Origin: Coptis chinensis
Lineage: Eukaryota > Streptophyta > Magnoliopsida > Ranunculales > Ranunculaceae
Length of the DNA stretch: 64,000 nucleotides
Direction: 5' to 3'
Assembly: GCA_015680905.1 (NCBI GenBank)
Contig: CM027382.1
Location: 3,162,001-3,226,000 of the forward strand
Shown: positions 12,788 through 26,124 of the stretch, one piece after another
Numbering within the stretch: the first letter of the stretch is position 1
Layout: each line of letters begins with the position of its first letter
Notes under the pieces: model-generated
Database searches by the model: none
What the model saw: only the letters and a program-made list of their open reading frames with translations
Told to the model about the DNA's origin: nothing
Program-made: the position numbers and the translations under genes

Positions 12788-15700
12788 ATGGCATTTGGGA
12801 AAAATGCCAGAGGGGACAGTAGGAAGCAATCCTCGTCCTACTGTTCGACACTCACTATTGTTGTGTTTGTTGCACTTTGCTTGGTTGGTGTCTGGATGAT
12901 GACATCTACATCTGTAGTTCCAACGCAGAACTCGGATGTGTCTACTCAAGAGGAGAACAAAGCAGAGGTGAAACATCAAGTTGCCGAGACTGATTCTCGG
13001 CAATTTGAAGATAATCCTGGAGATTTGCCAGAAGATGCAATGAAAGGAGACTCCAATACCAATTCCAACAGTAATGCTTCCGAGGATGAAGGTAACTCTG
13101 ATGTGCAGCAGAACCAAAAGGAACCTGAGCAGACAAATGAGAATAAAATTGAAGAAAATCAGGATGAGAAGCCTGAGGATAAGAAGACTGAGTCTGATGA
13201 TAATTCACAGAAAGAGGTTGAAAATGATGGGGATGGAAAGACTGATGGCGGGGAAACAAAAGAAGGTGGAGACTCCGATTCAGAGGCTGGTGAAATGAAA
13301 AAAGAGGATGCAGACTCGAATGCTATCAAGCAGGCAGAATTGGAGGACACGACAGGTGAAACTAAGCAGGACAATAAAGCGGAGGGTCAGATAGAGGAGA
13401 AGGTTGAGGAAAACCAGGAAAACAAGTCCGGAAGTGAGAATAAGACGGACAACCAAGACAAGAACACAAAAGAGGTATTTCCTGATGGGGCACAATCAGA
13501 AATCCTCAAGGAGACCACCACTCAGAATGGGCAATGGTCGACTCAGGCAGACGAGTCAAAGAATGAAAAACAAGCTCAACAGTCTGCAACTAGTCAGGGT
13601 GGATACAAATGGAAAGTTTGCAATGTAACTGCTGGCCCAGATTACATTCCTTGCCTTGACAATTGGCAAGCTATTAGGAAGCTTCATAGTACCAAGCACT
13701 ATGAGCATCGAGAAAGGCACTGTCCTGAAGAAGGTCCCACTTGCCTTGTCCCTCTACCTGAAGGATACAGACAACCAATTGAATGGCCTACAAGCAGGGA
13801 GAAGGTGAACCATTTTCTATGTTTTTTGCATCCAATTGGGAGTTCACGTCCTTTTGTTCATTTCTTCAGTCAACCATAATCTGTTATTGTCTCTCCTGTG
13901 CAGATATGGTACAATAATATTCCTCATACCAAGCTTGCGAAGGTAAAGGGGCACCAAAATTGGGTAAAAGTTTCTGGTGAATACCTTACATTTCCTGGTG
14001 GTGGAACTCAATTCAAGAATGGTGCTCTGCATTACATTGATTTCATCCAGGATGTGAGTTCTTGTTTATACACTGCTTTGAAAAAACTGCTTCCTTAATT
14101 CCTTGTTTCTGTTTTAGAAAAATCTCTAATTAATACTTGGTCATATTTCCTATGCTCACTTGCTACTTGTTTCCAATTTATTAAACTTATTTCATCCTAG
14201 TCATGTTTTGTAGGACTAGAAATGTAATTCAAATTATAGCCTCTATATTATTATGTTTGGGATCATCACATGTTCTTGCATTTTATACTTTCCTGATGTC
14301 AAGTTCCATCGCTGCTTCAGTGTGTAAAAACTAAGGAAAGTTTTTGTAAATCTAGATTTGGGTATCCTGTTACTGGGAAATTTCCACAGTGAATTATTTC
14401 CTGTGTTTGAAATTTGATTACATATCGTTGTGCTAGGCATGGGTTTGTCTAGAAAAATATGGACTTAAATCATTGCTATGATAGTTGAACTTAATTTTTG
14501 CTATGATAGTTGAACTTAATTTGTAAACACTTAATTAAATAAAATAAGTTTAAAAAAAGTGTGATCACTGTCAAGTTCTTGTTTACCATTTTTTTTCTAT
14601 AGATATATAGATATATGTTTATATTTTTATTATTTAACCAACCTTCTATTAATTTATTTCTCTTTCTAACAATCTGCTTCCCATTTCTGACTAATATGTG
14701 GGGAAACCCCAAAGATTCTCTTATTAAGAAATACTGCTAGAAAATGTCTTTACTTATATTTATATGCAACATGACTATATTTGGTCTCGTTTGTAGTCTG
14801 TCTCTGACATAGCTTGGGGCAAACGGACCCGTGTTATATTGGATGTTGGATGTGGCGTCGCTAGTTTTGGAGGATTTCTTTTTGACAGAGATGTGCTTAC
14901 GATGTCATTTGCTCCTAAGGATGAACATGAAGCTCAAGTGCAATTTGCACTCGAAAGGGGAATACCAGCTATATCAGCCGTCATGGGGACTAAGAGATTA
15001 CCGTATCCTGGCAGGGTCTTTGATCTTGTCCACTGTGCGCTGTAGGGTACCGTGGCACATTGAAGGTATTTCTATCTTGCAATGGCTTTCTGGTGATGTT
15101 ATTTAGTATAACTGCTCTTCTGTTCTGGAACTCATTGGGATTTGAGTATGCAGGTGGCAAACTTCTTTTAGAGTTGAACCGGGTTTTGCGACCTGGTGGT
15201 TACTTCGTGTGGTCTGCTACTCCAGTATACCAGAAGCTGGCAGAAGATGTTGAAATCTGGACAGGTATATTACGTTACTAGTTGTCTGTTTTGAATAGGG
15301 AATTGATAGATCGCTAACTCTGTTCTGCAAAATTGATGCAGCCATGTCTGCACTAATGAAGAAGATGTGCTGGGAACTAGTAGTGATTAAAAATGATACA
15401 GTAAACCAAGTAGGTGCTGCTATATTCAGGAAACCCACTTCAAATGAATGCTACGAGCAAAGAGCAGAAAATGAACCTCCACTGTGCAAAGACTCTGCTG
15501 ATGCAAATGCAGCCTGGTATGTTTTTGTTTTTTTTTTTTTTTTTTTTTTTTTATGTGTAGTTTTATATGTTTGACCTGGTGAGCTATACGCGTGTTAAAA
15601 ATAAAGGCGATTCAGTGTCCTCGTTTGATAGGTTTCTAGCCCAGTTAGAACTCATTGAGCTAAGCTTCCTGACACGTGATTATTTATCGTCGTAGGAATG

Positions 15701-16779
15701 TGCCACTGGAGGCATGTATGCACAAGATCCCAGTTGATGCATCTGAGCGGGGATCTCAGTGGCCAGAACAATGGTCTGCAAGGGCGGAAAAGGTGCCTTA
15801 TTGGCTGAAGAGTTCCCAGGTTGGTGTTTACGGCAAAGCAGCCCCAGAAGATTTCGCGGCAGATTACGAGCATTGGAAACGTGTTGTGAGCAAGTCATAT
15901 CTGAATGGGATGGGAATTAGCTGGTCTAAAGTGAGGAATGTTATGGACATGAGATCTGTTTATGGAGGGTAAGCAGATGGATTTATAGTGACAATATCTT
16001 GTTATGCATTGGATGGTTAAGCAATTGCTTTACTATCATATCTTTGTTTCACTGTGTTTTGTGTCAAAATTGAAACATTTTGTAGTTTTCTTTTTGGTAA
16101 TCAACATGCGTATAATTTACTAATAAGAATAAAACAAGTGAAATACATGTATAATCACTCTTCTAATTTTCACTAGTCTTTCATGTTCATTTTGAACTTT
16201 TTTTTTGCAGTTTTGCTGCAGCTCTGAAAGACTTAAATGTGTGGGTCATGAATGTGGTGCCTATTGATTCTCCAGATACATTGCCCATAATTTACGAACG
16301 GGGTATGTTCGGTATGTATCATGACTGGTGTGAATCTTTTAGCACCTATCCTAGGTCCTACGACCTTCTACATGCGGACCATATTTTCTCCAAGATCAAA
16401 AAGAGGTTTGTTGTCCTATACTCCTATCTTAGTCCAGTTTTCACGTTTTGACTTCAGCAAAGGAAAAATTTTCATTTTCTTACAGTTGCAGTATCAGTTC
16501 TTTATCTCCTCCAGTTCGACTCTTGTTTATGAATAGTTTTCTTGTTGCAGGTGCAACCTAGTGTCTGTGATTGCTGAGGTCGATCGGATATTGAGGCCAG
16601 AAGGAAAGTTGATTGTGCGTGACAATGTTGAAACTATTAGCGAGGTGGAGAGTATGGCAAAGTCCATGCAGTGGGAGATACGGTTGACATTCTCCAAGGA
16701 CAAAGAGGGATTGTTGTGTGTTCAAAAGAGTGTGTGGCGACCCACAGAGGTAGAGACAGTTACGGCAGCCATTGCTTAA
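12788..16779 (+). pseudogene. PMT26: PMT26-like Golgi methyltransferase, one 2-bp frameshift in exon 3
   Basis: Eight exons: 12788-13804, 13904-14053, 14797-15065, 15154-15264, 15342-15516, 15696-15968, 16211-16405 and 16551-16779. The protein is a type II membrane protein: a short basic N-terminus, a membrane anchor at about residues 20-38 (LTIVVFVALCLVGVWMM), a long acidic, charge-rich stalk to about residue 275, then the plant-specific SAM-dependent methyltransferase domain (DUF248). That domain has YIPCLDN, HYEHRERHCP, the SAM motif [11 protein letters not shown] at about 405-415, PWHIEGGKLLLEL, RPGGYFVWSA, RNVMDMRSVYGG and the C-terminal ILRPEGKLIVRD. Family members are linked to cell-wall polysaccharide methylation in the Golgi. 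In exon 3 the family's HCARCRVPWH is broken: at about 15037-15045 the read is gcgctgtag where gcgcgctgtagg is expected, so the frame ends after HCAL, giving about 471 residues. The exons sum to 2419 nt; adding 2 gives exactly 807 codons. All other sites look intact, so this is either a very recent null allele or an assembly error. Confidence 0.88.
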
Positions 16780-17460
16780 GCATTGTCTGCTGTTCTTAGG
16801 TATTTTTTGGTCACATATGCTTCCATTCCTAATTCTAAATTGTTATAAATGTAATTTAGCTTGTGTATCATTTCTGTTGTTTGTCTTTTTTCCATTTTAG
16901 GCCTCAACTCCAAATTTCATCTCTTTGTTCATTTTTCAGAGGGAAGGACCCTGAATTTTGGCTGTAAAATCACATTTTGATATCAATGGAATATATTTGC
17001 AATTGTGAAGTGTACAGTCAATAGACATTTTTTTTTATGTTACTACTTTTCTTGAACAATTTTAATTGTAGTTAACTTGATCAAATAAAAAGAACATAAA
17101 TTTCTAGACTGAGCAGCAGTCTATCAATGCTTTGGCAAACAGTTGTTTACCCAGGTTTGTTATGCCTACAACATAAATTAAAAATATATCGCTTAGCTTG
17201 GACTTCAAAAAGGACAAAGCAGATAATATTTTCCGAGATGCAGGAGATACGCTTAAAAGTAGGATTAGTATCCTATTATCCGTCAAACTCATATCACATT
17301 TACTAAAAGATGATCGAGCTGAGTTTCCGCACGCAGTCACTATGACCCAAACTATAACCTTTGATTCTTCTCCCTTCTCTCCTTGTGCTTCAGTAAAAAA
17401 TAACAATATTAGTGAAGTAGTAATAACAAAAGTGGTAGAGCAAAGGAGAGAAGCGATAAT
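16780..17460. other. 3' UTR of PMT26-like gene and spacer
   Basis: AT-rich 3' UTR is likely to about 17000. An open frame continues from 17198 into the LARP1-like remnant, but I recognise nothing in its first 90 codons. Confidence 0.4.
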
Positions 17461-18097
17461 GGATAGTAGTAAAGTGTTTCAAGATAAACATAACAGTATT
17501 AACAGATTTCATGAAGAAGGAAAAGGAGAAGTGAAACAAGGTGTGAAGAGTAGTACTGATGAAGTTTGTCGAAGAGGCCGGTGGCCAACAAAACCCATGG
17601 AAGAAACTCAATGAATCTTCCAACAGCCCACCACCAACAGCTGTTGTGGGTTGTCCTTTTGTCATCTCTTTCTGATGCTTCCAAGGAACCATGCTCTATT
17701 CAGGTTTGTCTCAAAGCCCAAGATTTAAAGTTCTCAAATAAAATTAAAAAACCAAATATTTATGTAAAGTAGGTTTTTTATGTTTGAGTGAAAATAACAT
17801 TAGGTTTTTCCTATTTCAATTTTATCGTTTTGGGTGTGATAGGATGCATTAGGAGAAGCTTTAATGGACTGTTCCCGCAATGTCGAAACAAATAGTGAAA
17901 ATCGTGCTATTGTGGATGATGCACTGGCGGTTTTGAAAGAGATTTTTGCTGCTTTGTCTTCATCTCAGGTTTGTTTACTGGATTGATGTGTTTCTATTAT
18001 ATTAACTTTATTGTGATTTATTTTGTTTAATAGGGTTGTTTGTGATTTATTTCGTTTAATAGGGTTGTTTTGAACTGTTTCTTCTAAAAATTGTAAT

Positions 18098-18633
18098 GGG
18101 TGTTTGAGTCTCATTTTTTCAAAAAATTATTTTTTCTTAAAAAGCATTTTTATGAAAAAATATGGGTCCTATTACTGCCGGACACCAATTTGTATTGGGC
18201 GGACTCCCACAAAAAAAATAATTATTACTATGCCATTGGTTTCAAAAAATCTAAAAAAAAACAATTATTATAAGTCTGCCATTGGTCTCCAAAAAATTGA
18301 ATTCAAACCCCTTAAACTTAACGCATTTCGTTTTGAATTAATTCCCAAACGTTTGGCCGTTTAAGTCCCAAAACGAAAACGGCCACACCGGTCAAGAGCC
18401 CAAAAAACCCAAAAAACAGAATTTTGAATTTTTTTTCAAAGTTCAAATATACAGGCAATAGCCAAAAGTGTTTCCCAAAAAAAAAAATAGTTTTTTAACT
18501 TGAAAAACAAGTTTTACCTAATTATTATTATTTTTTTAAATAGAGACCAAACACATTTATTTAAAAAAAAAATTTTTTTTTTTTTTCACTAACAAATACT
18601 TTTTAGCAATAAATAAATAGGATCCAAACACCC
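18098..18633. repeat. TIR-like AT-rich insertion in LARP1-like intron
   Basis: The left end GGGTGTTTGAGTCTC matches the inverted right end GGGTGTTTGGATCC. The interior is A/T runs with no coding capacity. I found no clear target duplication. Confidence 0.35.
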
Positions 18634-20104
18634 CTAAGGTTTAATTTTAATAGTTTTTGTTTTTTCCCAATGATTTTTCTTTGGGTGATTAGGATACAAA
18701 TTGCAGGAAACTGAGGGAGCTACACGCGATAAGAATCGTGATGACCCCTCAGCCTAACACAGAGAAACAAAATAGTTTTGGTAGAGATTTTGGTGCACAG
18801 AAGCATTCTTTAAGTAATCCACCTGGACATAGACCAAGACCAACCCACAATTCATCGTACAATTCTGGTTATCATTAGAAGCAAAGATACTCAAATAAGG
18901 GTCACCAACAACGGATATATAATGACAGGAATTTTAATAGGAATGCCCCACCAGCTCCTGTGAATTGGCAGAGCCATATGCCTGGATATGTCTATGATCA
19001 TTTTGGATTTCATGGACTGTTGCCTCTGCCACCACATTCTCCATATCTACACCCTCATTTTGCATTCATGAACAATCATCCTCTGGATACCAATGTGCCT
19101 TTTCCGCCTATTCCTTTTTCTGCTCCTCATTGGATCCATTATCCAGGTTATGATATGCCGGTTGGGCATAACGTCAATCCTTACTTCCAAGGTAATGCAA
19201 TTTTTTTTGTATTGGTCTTCATTCCTAGATTGATAATAAATTTTTATAATTTCCTCTAATGTTAATGCTCACCACGTTCGGAGGTGTGTAGTTTAAGTGT
19301 TACATACTAAAGTGCCCTGCTTCATGAATACTATAGGAGGAGTAGCATTCGTTCCACAGACTCCCCACCCAAGTAATTTGCAAGATGTAGAGTATAAACT
19401 CCGGCGATGACATTAAAGACCAGATTGAATACTACTTCAGGTTTGATACGTTATTCATCAAGTATTCCTTGTACTTGAGTGATACTATGCGTCTCAAGTA
19501 TACTATCTATATTTCCTATACACAGTGTTGAGAATTTGAAGTCCGACAATTATCTGAGAGAGTGTATGAATGCTTTTGGATGGGTGTCAGTTAATCTAAT
19601 CGCAAATTTCCCCTCGGTATGATTTTTACAATACTTGATACTTTATTTATTACTTATGGATTACGCTGAATTGAGCATTTTATTAACTGTAGATTTTATT
19701 AACCTACACCTTTGATATTGCCAAAATGACAAGGATAACTTCACCATCAACACATTCTCAAGTGCTTGTAGTGTCAATTAAAGAACAACATGCTATAATG
19801 AAATGTGGAATAAAAGAGTTCATTTGGCTAGAAAAGTATGAACAGAAGAGCAGTGAATAAATTTTTTTGCAATTTTGTCAGCATTAATTGGATTTGTTCC
19901 CTCACACTTGTGGGATAATCTTTTTATTCTTGTATTGCTACTCTATTTCTCTACTTCGTTGCTATATCATAAATTCATAATTGTCCGTCCAGGTGTTAAA
20001 TTATCCGTTAATTTGCTAACAAATTTTGATCGGATATATGAATTATTGGGCTTTGAGCGTATGGAATTAAGAGTATCTTTAGGTGAGATACTATCCTAAC
20101 ATCA

Positions 20105-20547
20105 AACACTAAATTTCTGTAAATTTGGTGTTTTTTTTATCTTCAGGAGAGACACATGTTGATGAAAACACAAAAAAAAACTAAATCAAACACCAAATCG
20201 GCCAAAATTTGGTTCCAACTTTGGTGCTGTATCAAATCTCTCGTGGTTTTGGTTTTGGAAAAATCGCGTGATTTTTTTAACACCGCATGGGCTTGGGCTA
20301 GAGTGTGGGTTTTAATCACAAAACCGCGTGAGAGATTTGGAAAGAGAAAAAAGAAGAAAGTTGATGTGCGACACAGCAGGAGGTTTCTAAAAAACCGCAT
20401 GGGTTTGGGCTTTTAAGATGGGCTTTAGTGGTGCAGTTTGAGAAAATCGCATGGGCTGTCAATTGATGTCCAATATTTGATGTTTCTCCTTAAATTGGTT
20501 GGTATTTTTTTGGTTTTGCGTGTGGTTTGGTTAAAAAATTTAGTGTT
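20105..20547. repeat. Possible inverted-repeat element in LARP1-like intron
   Basis: The left aacactaaattt is matched by an inverted aaatttagtgtt at the right. The interior repeats aatcgcgtg/accgcatgggcttgggc units. No target duplication was identified. Confidence 0.3.
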
Positions 20548-21094
20548 ACTGCCAAGTTTAGCCACAACCGGCCTACGCTCCTGTTTATGTTTTTTTGTGT
20601 TTTTTTTTGTCATAGATAAAATGCTTGACTGGAGACAACGACTTGATACTCAGAGTTTTGCGAGGCTCGCAATATGTCGAACTAGGGGTACGTGTTTTTT
20701 GTCTATATGCTCGATCATTTTGGTCTTTGTAATTGGATCAGTTCACACTTCAGGGATCAGTCACAGTCAGTAAAATTACTATTTTTGTTTCCAGGGTAGA
20801 AACATTCGAAAACGTGAAAATTGGAATGAGTGGGTTTTCCCCTTCAATGAGATAAAATCCAATGAGAATCTTCGACTTGATCTAAGATGTGAGAAGAAGG
20901 AAAGGCCAGCGGAGTCAAATGACGCCTGCTCTAAGGAGATGAAGAGCGGCTTAGAGTCAGAAGTCGGAATGAGTTGCATGATTAAAATTGATATGAAAAG
21001 TATAAAAACTTCGTACTATTCTTTATTGTGGTTAAGTTTTGCTAGATCTTCACTTATATGCGATGTTATTGTCGATTATTTACTACCTAGCTAG

Positions 21095-22042
21095 ACATTT
21101 CAGCTGGTGGTTTCATTTTATCTGTGGTTAATTACTACACAATGTCCGAGTGGTTCAGTTTGCACTCCAGCAAAAATTTCAACGTTTTGTAATTTTGTTT
21201 TATCACCTATCCTATGCTTGTAACATTTCTAATGTTCTGCTTTTCTTTTCTAAACAAAATAACTGTACAAAATTTCTGGATTTTATTCAACGTCTGATCC
21301 AGGAAATTACCCCTTATATTGATCTAGCAAAGAAATGATGAACGAGTACCGAAAGATTACCAAAAAAAAAAAAAAGTGTGGTGCTACGAACGACTATATC
21401 CCAGGCGTTTGAGTTGTGAGATTGGGTTCATGTTGTGGGGTGACGCCCTCTTTACCACCCAACGTGGTACTTAGCAATTTACCAACCTCAACCACATAGA
21501 GGTTTGTTATTCCCATGATCATACAATTCAGTAGATATTGTCAGTCAGAAAATGCTTGTACCTACACATCCATATTTTACTTATATTTTTGCATTTTATT
21601 TTACTGATATGTACGTGATCATTTTTTTTGCCTATCTACATGTATGTATCCATTTTTCGCCTAAAGGCCTATCCGTCACATAATGTCTTCTTTTTGTTGA
21701 GCAAATTTTATTCATATCACTAACATTTTGTGACAATAGCAAACTTGCGCTCAACTGAACAGAATATCCAATTGAATATTGAATGAATATCATCATCAAT
21801 TGGGTAATATTTCCAAATTTTATAATATTAATGTGAAATTTCCTTAAGGTTTTTTCCTAACAAGTTGTTTCTTGAAAATATCGTTCGTCCCTCATGGGAA
21901 GTTTCTACTAGGACTTCCCAATGGCCAAGATTAGTGCCGGCCACCACGCCTAGGACAAACAATCAACTACATAAACCAATTTCATGAGTCAACAACAGAA
22001 GTGAAGTGAGACATATTTGCAAACTAAATCATATATCATCAG
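21095..22042. other. Spacer between LARP1-like remnant and RGLG copy A
   Basis: AT-rich, with no conserved coding sequence seen. The right end should contain the promoter and first untranslated exon of the RGLG-like gene. Confidence 0.4.
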
Positions 22043-22885
22043 GTATACTTTCATCTTTTTGTTCTGCTCTTCTACTGAACTACTTACGTGAGTTAAGTCC
22101 ACTTAATTAATGTTCAAGTACTGCAACTATCGACTTGTTTTCTTGGTACAAACATTCTTACTTTCCATGTTTTTTCAAGTATCCTGCTGACCCTTCAGTC
22201 TATGTTTTTGTGAATACTTGAAGCCTCTTCATTTCTGGCCGGCGTTACACACTTACACTGAGTACATAAACTGACCTTTAACACGCACTCTCTGCCTACT
22301 TTCATGGGTGTTTTAGTTTTTGAATGCTAAATACTGACTTTTATTAGTTTTTGAATGCTAAATACTGACTTTTATTAATTATGTTTTGGTCTTCTAGGAT
22401 TACCTATCGATCGAGGATAACATGTTTGGTAGACAGCACTGTATGGGATGCACTCTGACGACATTTAAACAAAACCATTTAAAAGTTGAATCAAGAGATA
22501 GCCTTTTCGAATTCAAACTTTCACTAATTGTATCGTAGTTATAGCTGGCTAGGTTGCAATTTGATAATATTGTTTGGTTCCAGATAAATCATTTTGTTTA
22601 TACATATTATAATTTGTGCCTAATCAAAGTCCGAGTCCTCCAAGAGTTCACATATGCAAATTAGGAGGTGATAATTATTCGAATGTTATTAGTTACTACA
22701 GTTCACTTTTGGTTCACATGGAAACTCAAAAACTTAGATCTTAACGTCTGTTTAAAAGCCAAAAGAACAAGACCCCTATAGTTAACATTGTCAAAATTTA
22801 ATCCATATCTATTTTTGCGTAGCACTTTTTTTTCCTGTCGAATTTCATAGGTTATGTAAATCCATTACGCATAATTCTGTTTCAG
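22043..22885 (+). other. Probable 5' UTR intron of RGLG copy A
   Basis: Donor atcatcag|gtatac and acceptor gtttcag|aaggaa. The same arrangement, with a similar short sequence between acceptor and ATG, is found in copy B at 26125-26594, which supports both. Inside, a 34-bp unit (tttttgaatgctaaatactg...) is tandemly doubled near 22316-22376. Confidence 0.5.
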
Positions 22886-22908
22886 AAGGAAAAAAAAGAC
22901 ACATATCT

Positions 22909-25522
22909 ATGGGGAACACAGGGTCCATGGAGGATACATCACATGATGTGGACATTCAGCAACCTTCTTTACATGATGAGAGCTCTTCAGGTCCTCATTC
23001 GCGAAATAGGAATAAGCCACAATGCATAGGTGACAATTATAGAACCCTTAATGAGGTACTTACCGATGCTCTAATTTTCTTATGTATATTATTCAACTTA
23101 TCAACTGCTAAATTATTAAAGCCGAAACAATTCGGTGCAATATTGTTTTAGAAGTTGCATGGGGAAGCACTTGCTCTGGGTAAACCTCTCATTTAGTACA
23201 GTCAGTGCAATTTGCCTTGCCTGTGAGCGTATTGGCAGAATGCCCCTTCCTTGGGGGAAATTGTTTTGCTTATTAGGACCATCTGAAATGCTTTTACCGT
23301 TACTCTCTCAGCCGTACAAATTTTGCTATTCATGAAAGTTTACTTATTATATTCGGTATTTCCCAGGTGACTGTTGCCCTGAGAGATGCTGGCCTTGAAA
23401 CATCAAACTTAATCCTTGGTATCGACTTTACGAAGAGCAACGAGTGGACAGGTAAATTTAGAATAATATTGGCACATAATAAATAATAAATGCATGCATG
23501 GCTTCATTTTTTAAGTGGAGAAACAAACTTTAATCATCTTTATATATATTGGGTGCAGGCAAGCATTCATTTACTGGGAGAAATCTTCATGCAATTGGTA
23601 CCAGGCCTAATCCATATCAGCAAGCTATTTCAATTATTGGTCGGACATTAGCTGCTTTTGATGAAGACAATTTGATACCTTGTTTTGGATTTGGTGATGG
23701 TTAGTGTTATCTACCGGCTTTCCAAAAAGATTAACTACTTTCTCTGTGTGTGTGGTCACATGTTCTTTTGGCCTGCAATTCTGAATTACTTTTTTCTCTT
23801 ATCTTAGTGTCGACGCACGATGATTCTGTTTTCAGCTTTCTCCCCAATCAACGGTACTGTAATGGTTTTGAGGAGGTTCTTGAACGATATCGGGAGATTG
23901 TTCCTAATTTGAAACTGGCAGGTGTGTAGGATATAGCTTCTTTTCCTGGTAGACTTCTGTTTGATCATTTTTGTCACTTGAGAGGAGGTGGTCATATATA
24001 CAAACGCGTCTTTATTTCATACTTCTGACGCAAGTCTTTACTTAATGGTGCTATTTTGCAAACTGTCAACCATTTTAATACAGGCAAGCGTTGGAGACAG
24101 AACGCCACATACCGAATTAATACCCTAAACTGTGTAGATCTGCAAACACAAACAAACTGATCTTCAGATCCCACATAACTGTGTATTTTATTATAACCAG
24201 GGCCAACCTCATTTGCACCTATTATTGATGCATCAGTTGACATTGTGGAGAGAAGCAATTGGCAGTACCATGTTCTTGTTATTATTGCTGATGGGCAGGT
24301 TCACATATTTTCTTAAATTCGTAGCTAGAACTCAGTTTTTATATCCTTGAACATGTCCAGATCGATATTGCTGTAGACTTTTACTGATGAACTTTTCCAA
24401 ATCAACTACTCATAGGTCACAAGGAGTTCAGATATTCCAGCTGGGAGGTTAAGTCGCCAAGAACAAGCAACCGTGAATTCTATAGTTGCTGCTAGGTAAA
24501 ACACCCATATTTTTCAGTGACGCCTAATAATGATTTACAAAAATTCCCAAACATCTAGTTCAGGAAGAATTTATACTATGAGTTTCCTCAATCCTTCTTA
24601 GCTCTTACATACAGCCGTTTTCCTCTCTCAATAATTTTGATCGGCGTGGGGGATGGACCTTGGGATACAATGCAGCATTTTGACGACAACATTCCAGACC
24701 GAGCTTTTGATAACTTCCAGGTATGCCAAATTATCTTGATATACGGACAATTATATACCTAGCTTGGACAGCCAGACAATTTTGCGAATCATGTAAAGAG
24801 TACTCCCTCATTTTAGCTTCAACCTCTAAAGAACCAGGCCACATCTAGCTAGTTCATAGACAATTGTTCATTTGTTCGTATACAAGAAAACACAAGGTTT
24901 TTCTCGAGGTTTTTAAAATAACTTGGTCATACTCTAGCTAGGACTTGCTGAATCATACTCATACAATTAGTAAATGGAATCATTACTTGTCGTGCGTCAT
25001 CCCAGGATTCCCAGCCCCTTCCATTTTTATGGGTAAAAAGTTCTTTCCAAATCACTTGTAATCTTTGCATTTCGATCTATGAGAAAACTCATTTTGATTG
25101 TGACACACAAATGCTATAATCTGATTTTGCAACTTCATTATCTAGCCTATAGTAATATGCTTGCGATTATAATGCCATGGACTTTAGACCACAAAACAGT
25201 ACTTCCAGATCCAATATCTCAGAAACATTTCTCGCTGCGCAGTTTGTCAATTTCACAAAAATCATGTCTGAAAACAATAATGTGGGGAAGAAGGAAGCAG
25301 CATTCGCCCTTTCTGCTCTTATGGAAATTCCACTTCAGTACAAATTCACAAAAAATATCAGTACAGTGGAGTAAGGCTCACATTTCTGTTAAGTAGTTTG
25401 TAAATAACAACCTAGTGCTACTGAAAATATAAGGATGTTTTGCTCAATAAGCCCTCTCATTTATATGCAGAGGTGATAGAGTTGGAGTGACGCGTCCAAG
25501 GGTGCTTCCTCCTCCATGTTAA
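22909..25522 (+). CDS. RGLG-like protein, copy A: vWA/copine domain, RING lost
   Basis: Nine exons: 22909-23055, 23367-23451, 23559-23699, 23808-23921, 24201-24298, 24416-24495, 24615-24720, 25243-25370 and 25471-25522. They total 951 nt and 316 residues with no internal stop. The N-terminus MGNTGS fits an N-myristoylation signal (Gly2, Ser6), as in membrane-bound RGLG proteins. The vWA/copine domain is complete: [12 protein letters not shown] with the metal-site DxTxS pattern, [64 protein letters not shown] and [13 protein letters not shown]. In copy B the last shared exon continues into a linker and RING; here it reads VLPPPC and stops at TAA 25520-25522. Downstream sequence to about 25590 still resembles copy B's linker out of frame, and no RING exons follow. 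With the E3 module gone the product could at most bind partners. Expression is unknown. Confidence 0.85.
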
Positions 25523-26124
25523 GTTCTTGATCGGCGACAATGCAGTTCGATTAATATAGCTGCGTACGAAACTTCCAACACATTGTGGTAGCAGAGCCAA
25601 GATTTCCTTCCACAGGGCCAAACTTTGAACTTTTATGTTGTCTATAATATATTGTAGAAACAATGAGTCGTGTTGTGCAGGTGAATGACCTTATAATGTA
25701 CTTGTAGAGAAGGCACCAACAATGTATTATTTAATAATGGTTTCCAGATATTCTTTACAATATATATTACTTGCACATTAATCAAATGATTTCATATAGA
25801 CTAATTATAAATTAAAAATTCTGAACCAATGCCACCACCCAGGCTAAAATGTTACACTGAACCAACAACAGTACTTCTCGAGGGACAGAAATAATGGGAC
25901 ACATGAACTATTCAATGCTTACTTTTTTTTGGTTTTTTTGTTACTTGTACGCATGAAACATGGCCAACTAATTTGGACTTTTCTTGACTCTGAAGTTTGG
26001 ATAGCACTCATCACGTTGTTAAACTATTCAAACGAAAAAGAAGAACCAACAACACCAGAAAGAGACTCCACTTGAATCTCCACAACTCACATTCATAATC
26101 TCTGCATATTCCACTTCTTATCAG
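25523..26124. other. Spacer between the two RGLG copies
   Basis: To about 25590 this is decayed RGLG linker sequence. The rest is AT-rich and presumably carries the copy B promoter. No other gene is seen. Confidence 0.5.

Larger units (their letters stand above)
17461..21094 (+). pseudogene. LARP1-like (La-related) gene remnant with stop and frameshifts
   Basis: Recognisable exons: about 17461-17703, then 17843-17968, 18693-19191, 19337-19440, 19526-19616, 19993-20082, 20616-20687 and 20795-about 21094. The best evidence is the La-motif exons: DDIKDQIEYYFS, then ENLKSDNYLRECMNAFGWV and NLIANFPS, then LLTNFDRIYELLGFE, LRVLRGSQYVEL and NIRKRENWNEWVFP. Upstream is the proline/histidine-rich stretch with NWQSHMPGYVYDHFGFHG. 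LARP1 proteins bind mRNA and affect its translation and decay. Lesions: the frame must shift near 17640-17680; an in-frame TAG lies at 18876-18878 (probably from CAG); the frame shifts again near 19395-19400 just before the La motif; and exon 19993 enters out of phase with 19616. A TIR-like insert fills the third intron and another repeat fills the 20083-20615 intron. With at least four defects I call it a pseudogene. Confidence 0.75.

Noticed and set aside
12770-13495. Several overlapping open frames on the - strand and in other + frames within PMT26-like exon 1
   Set aside because: They are shadows of the acidic, low-complexity stalk; the + frame matches the family.
17198-17460. Upstream open frame as the LARP1 N-terminus
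   Set aside because: I recognise no LARP1 features in it and the frame is broken before the recognisable part.
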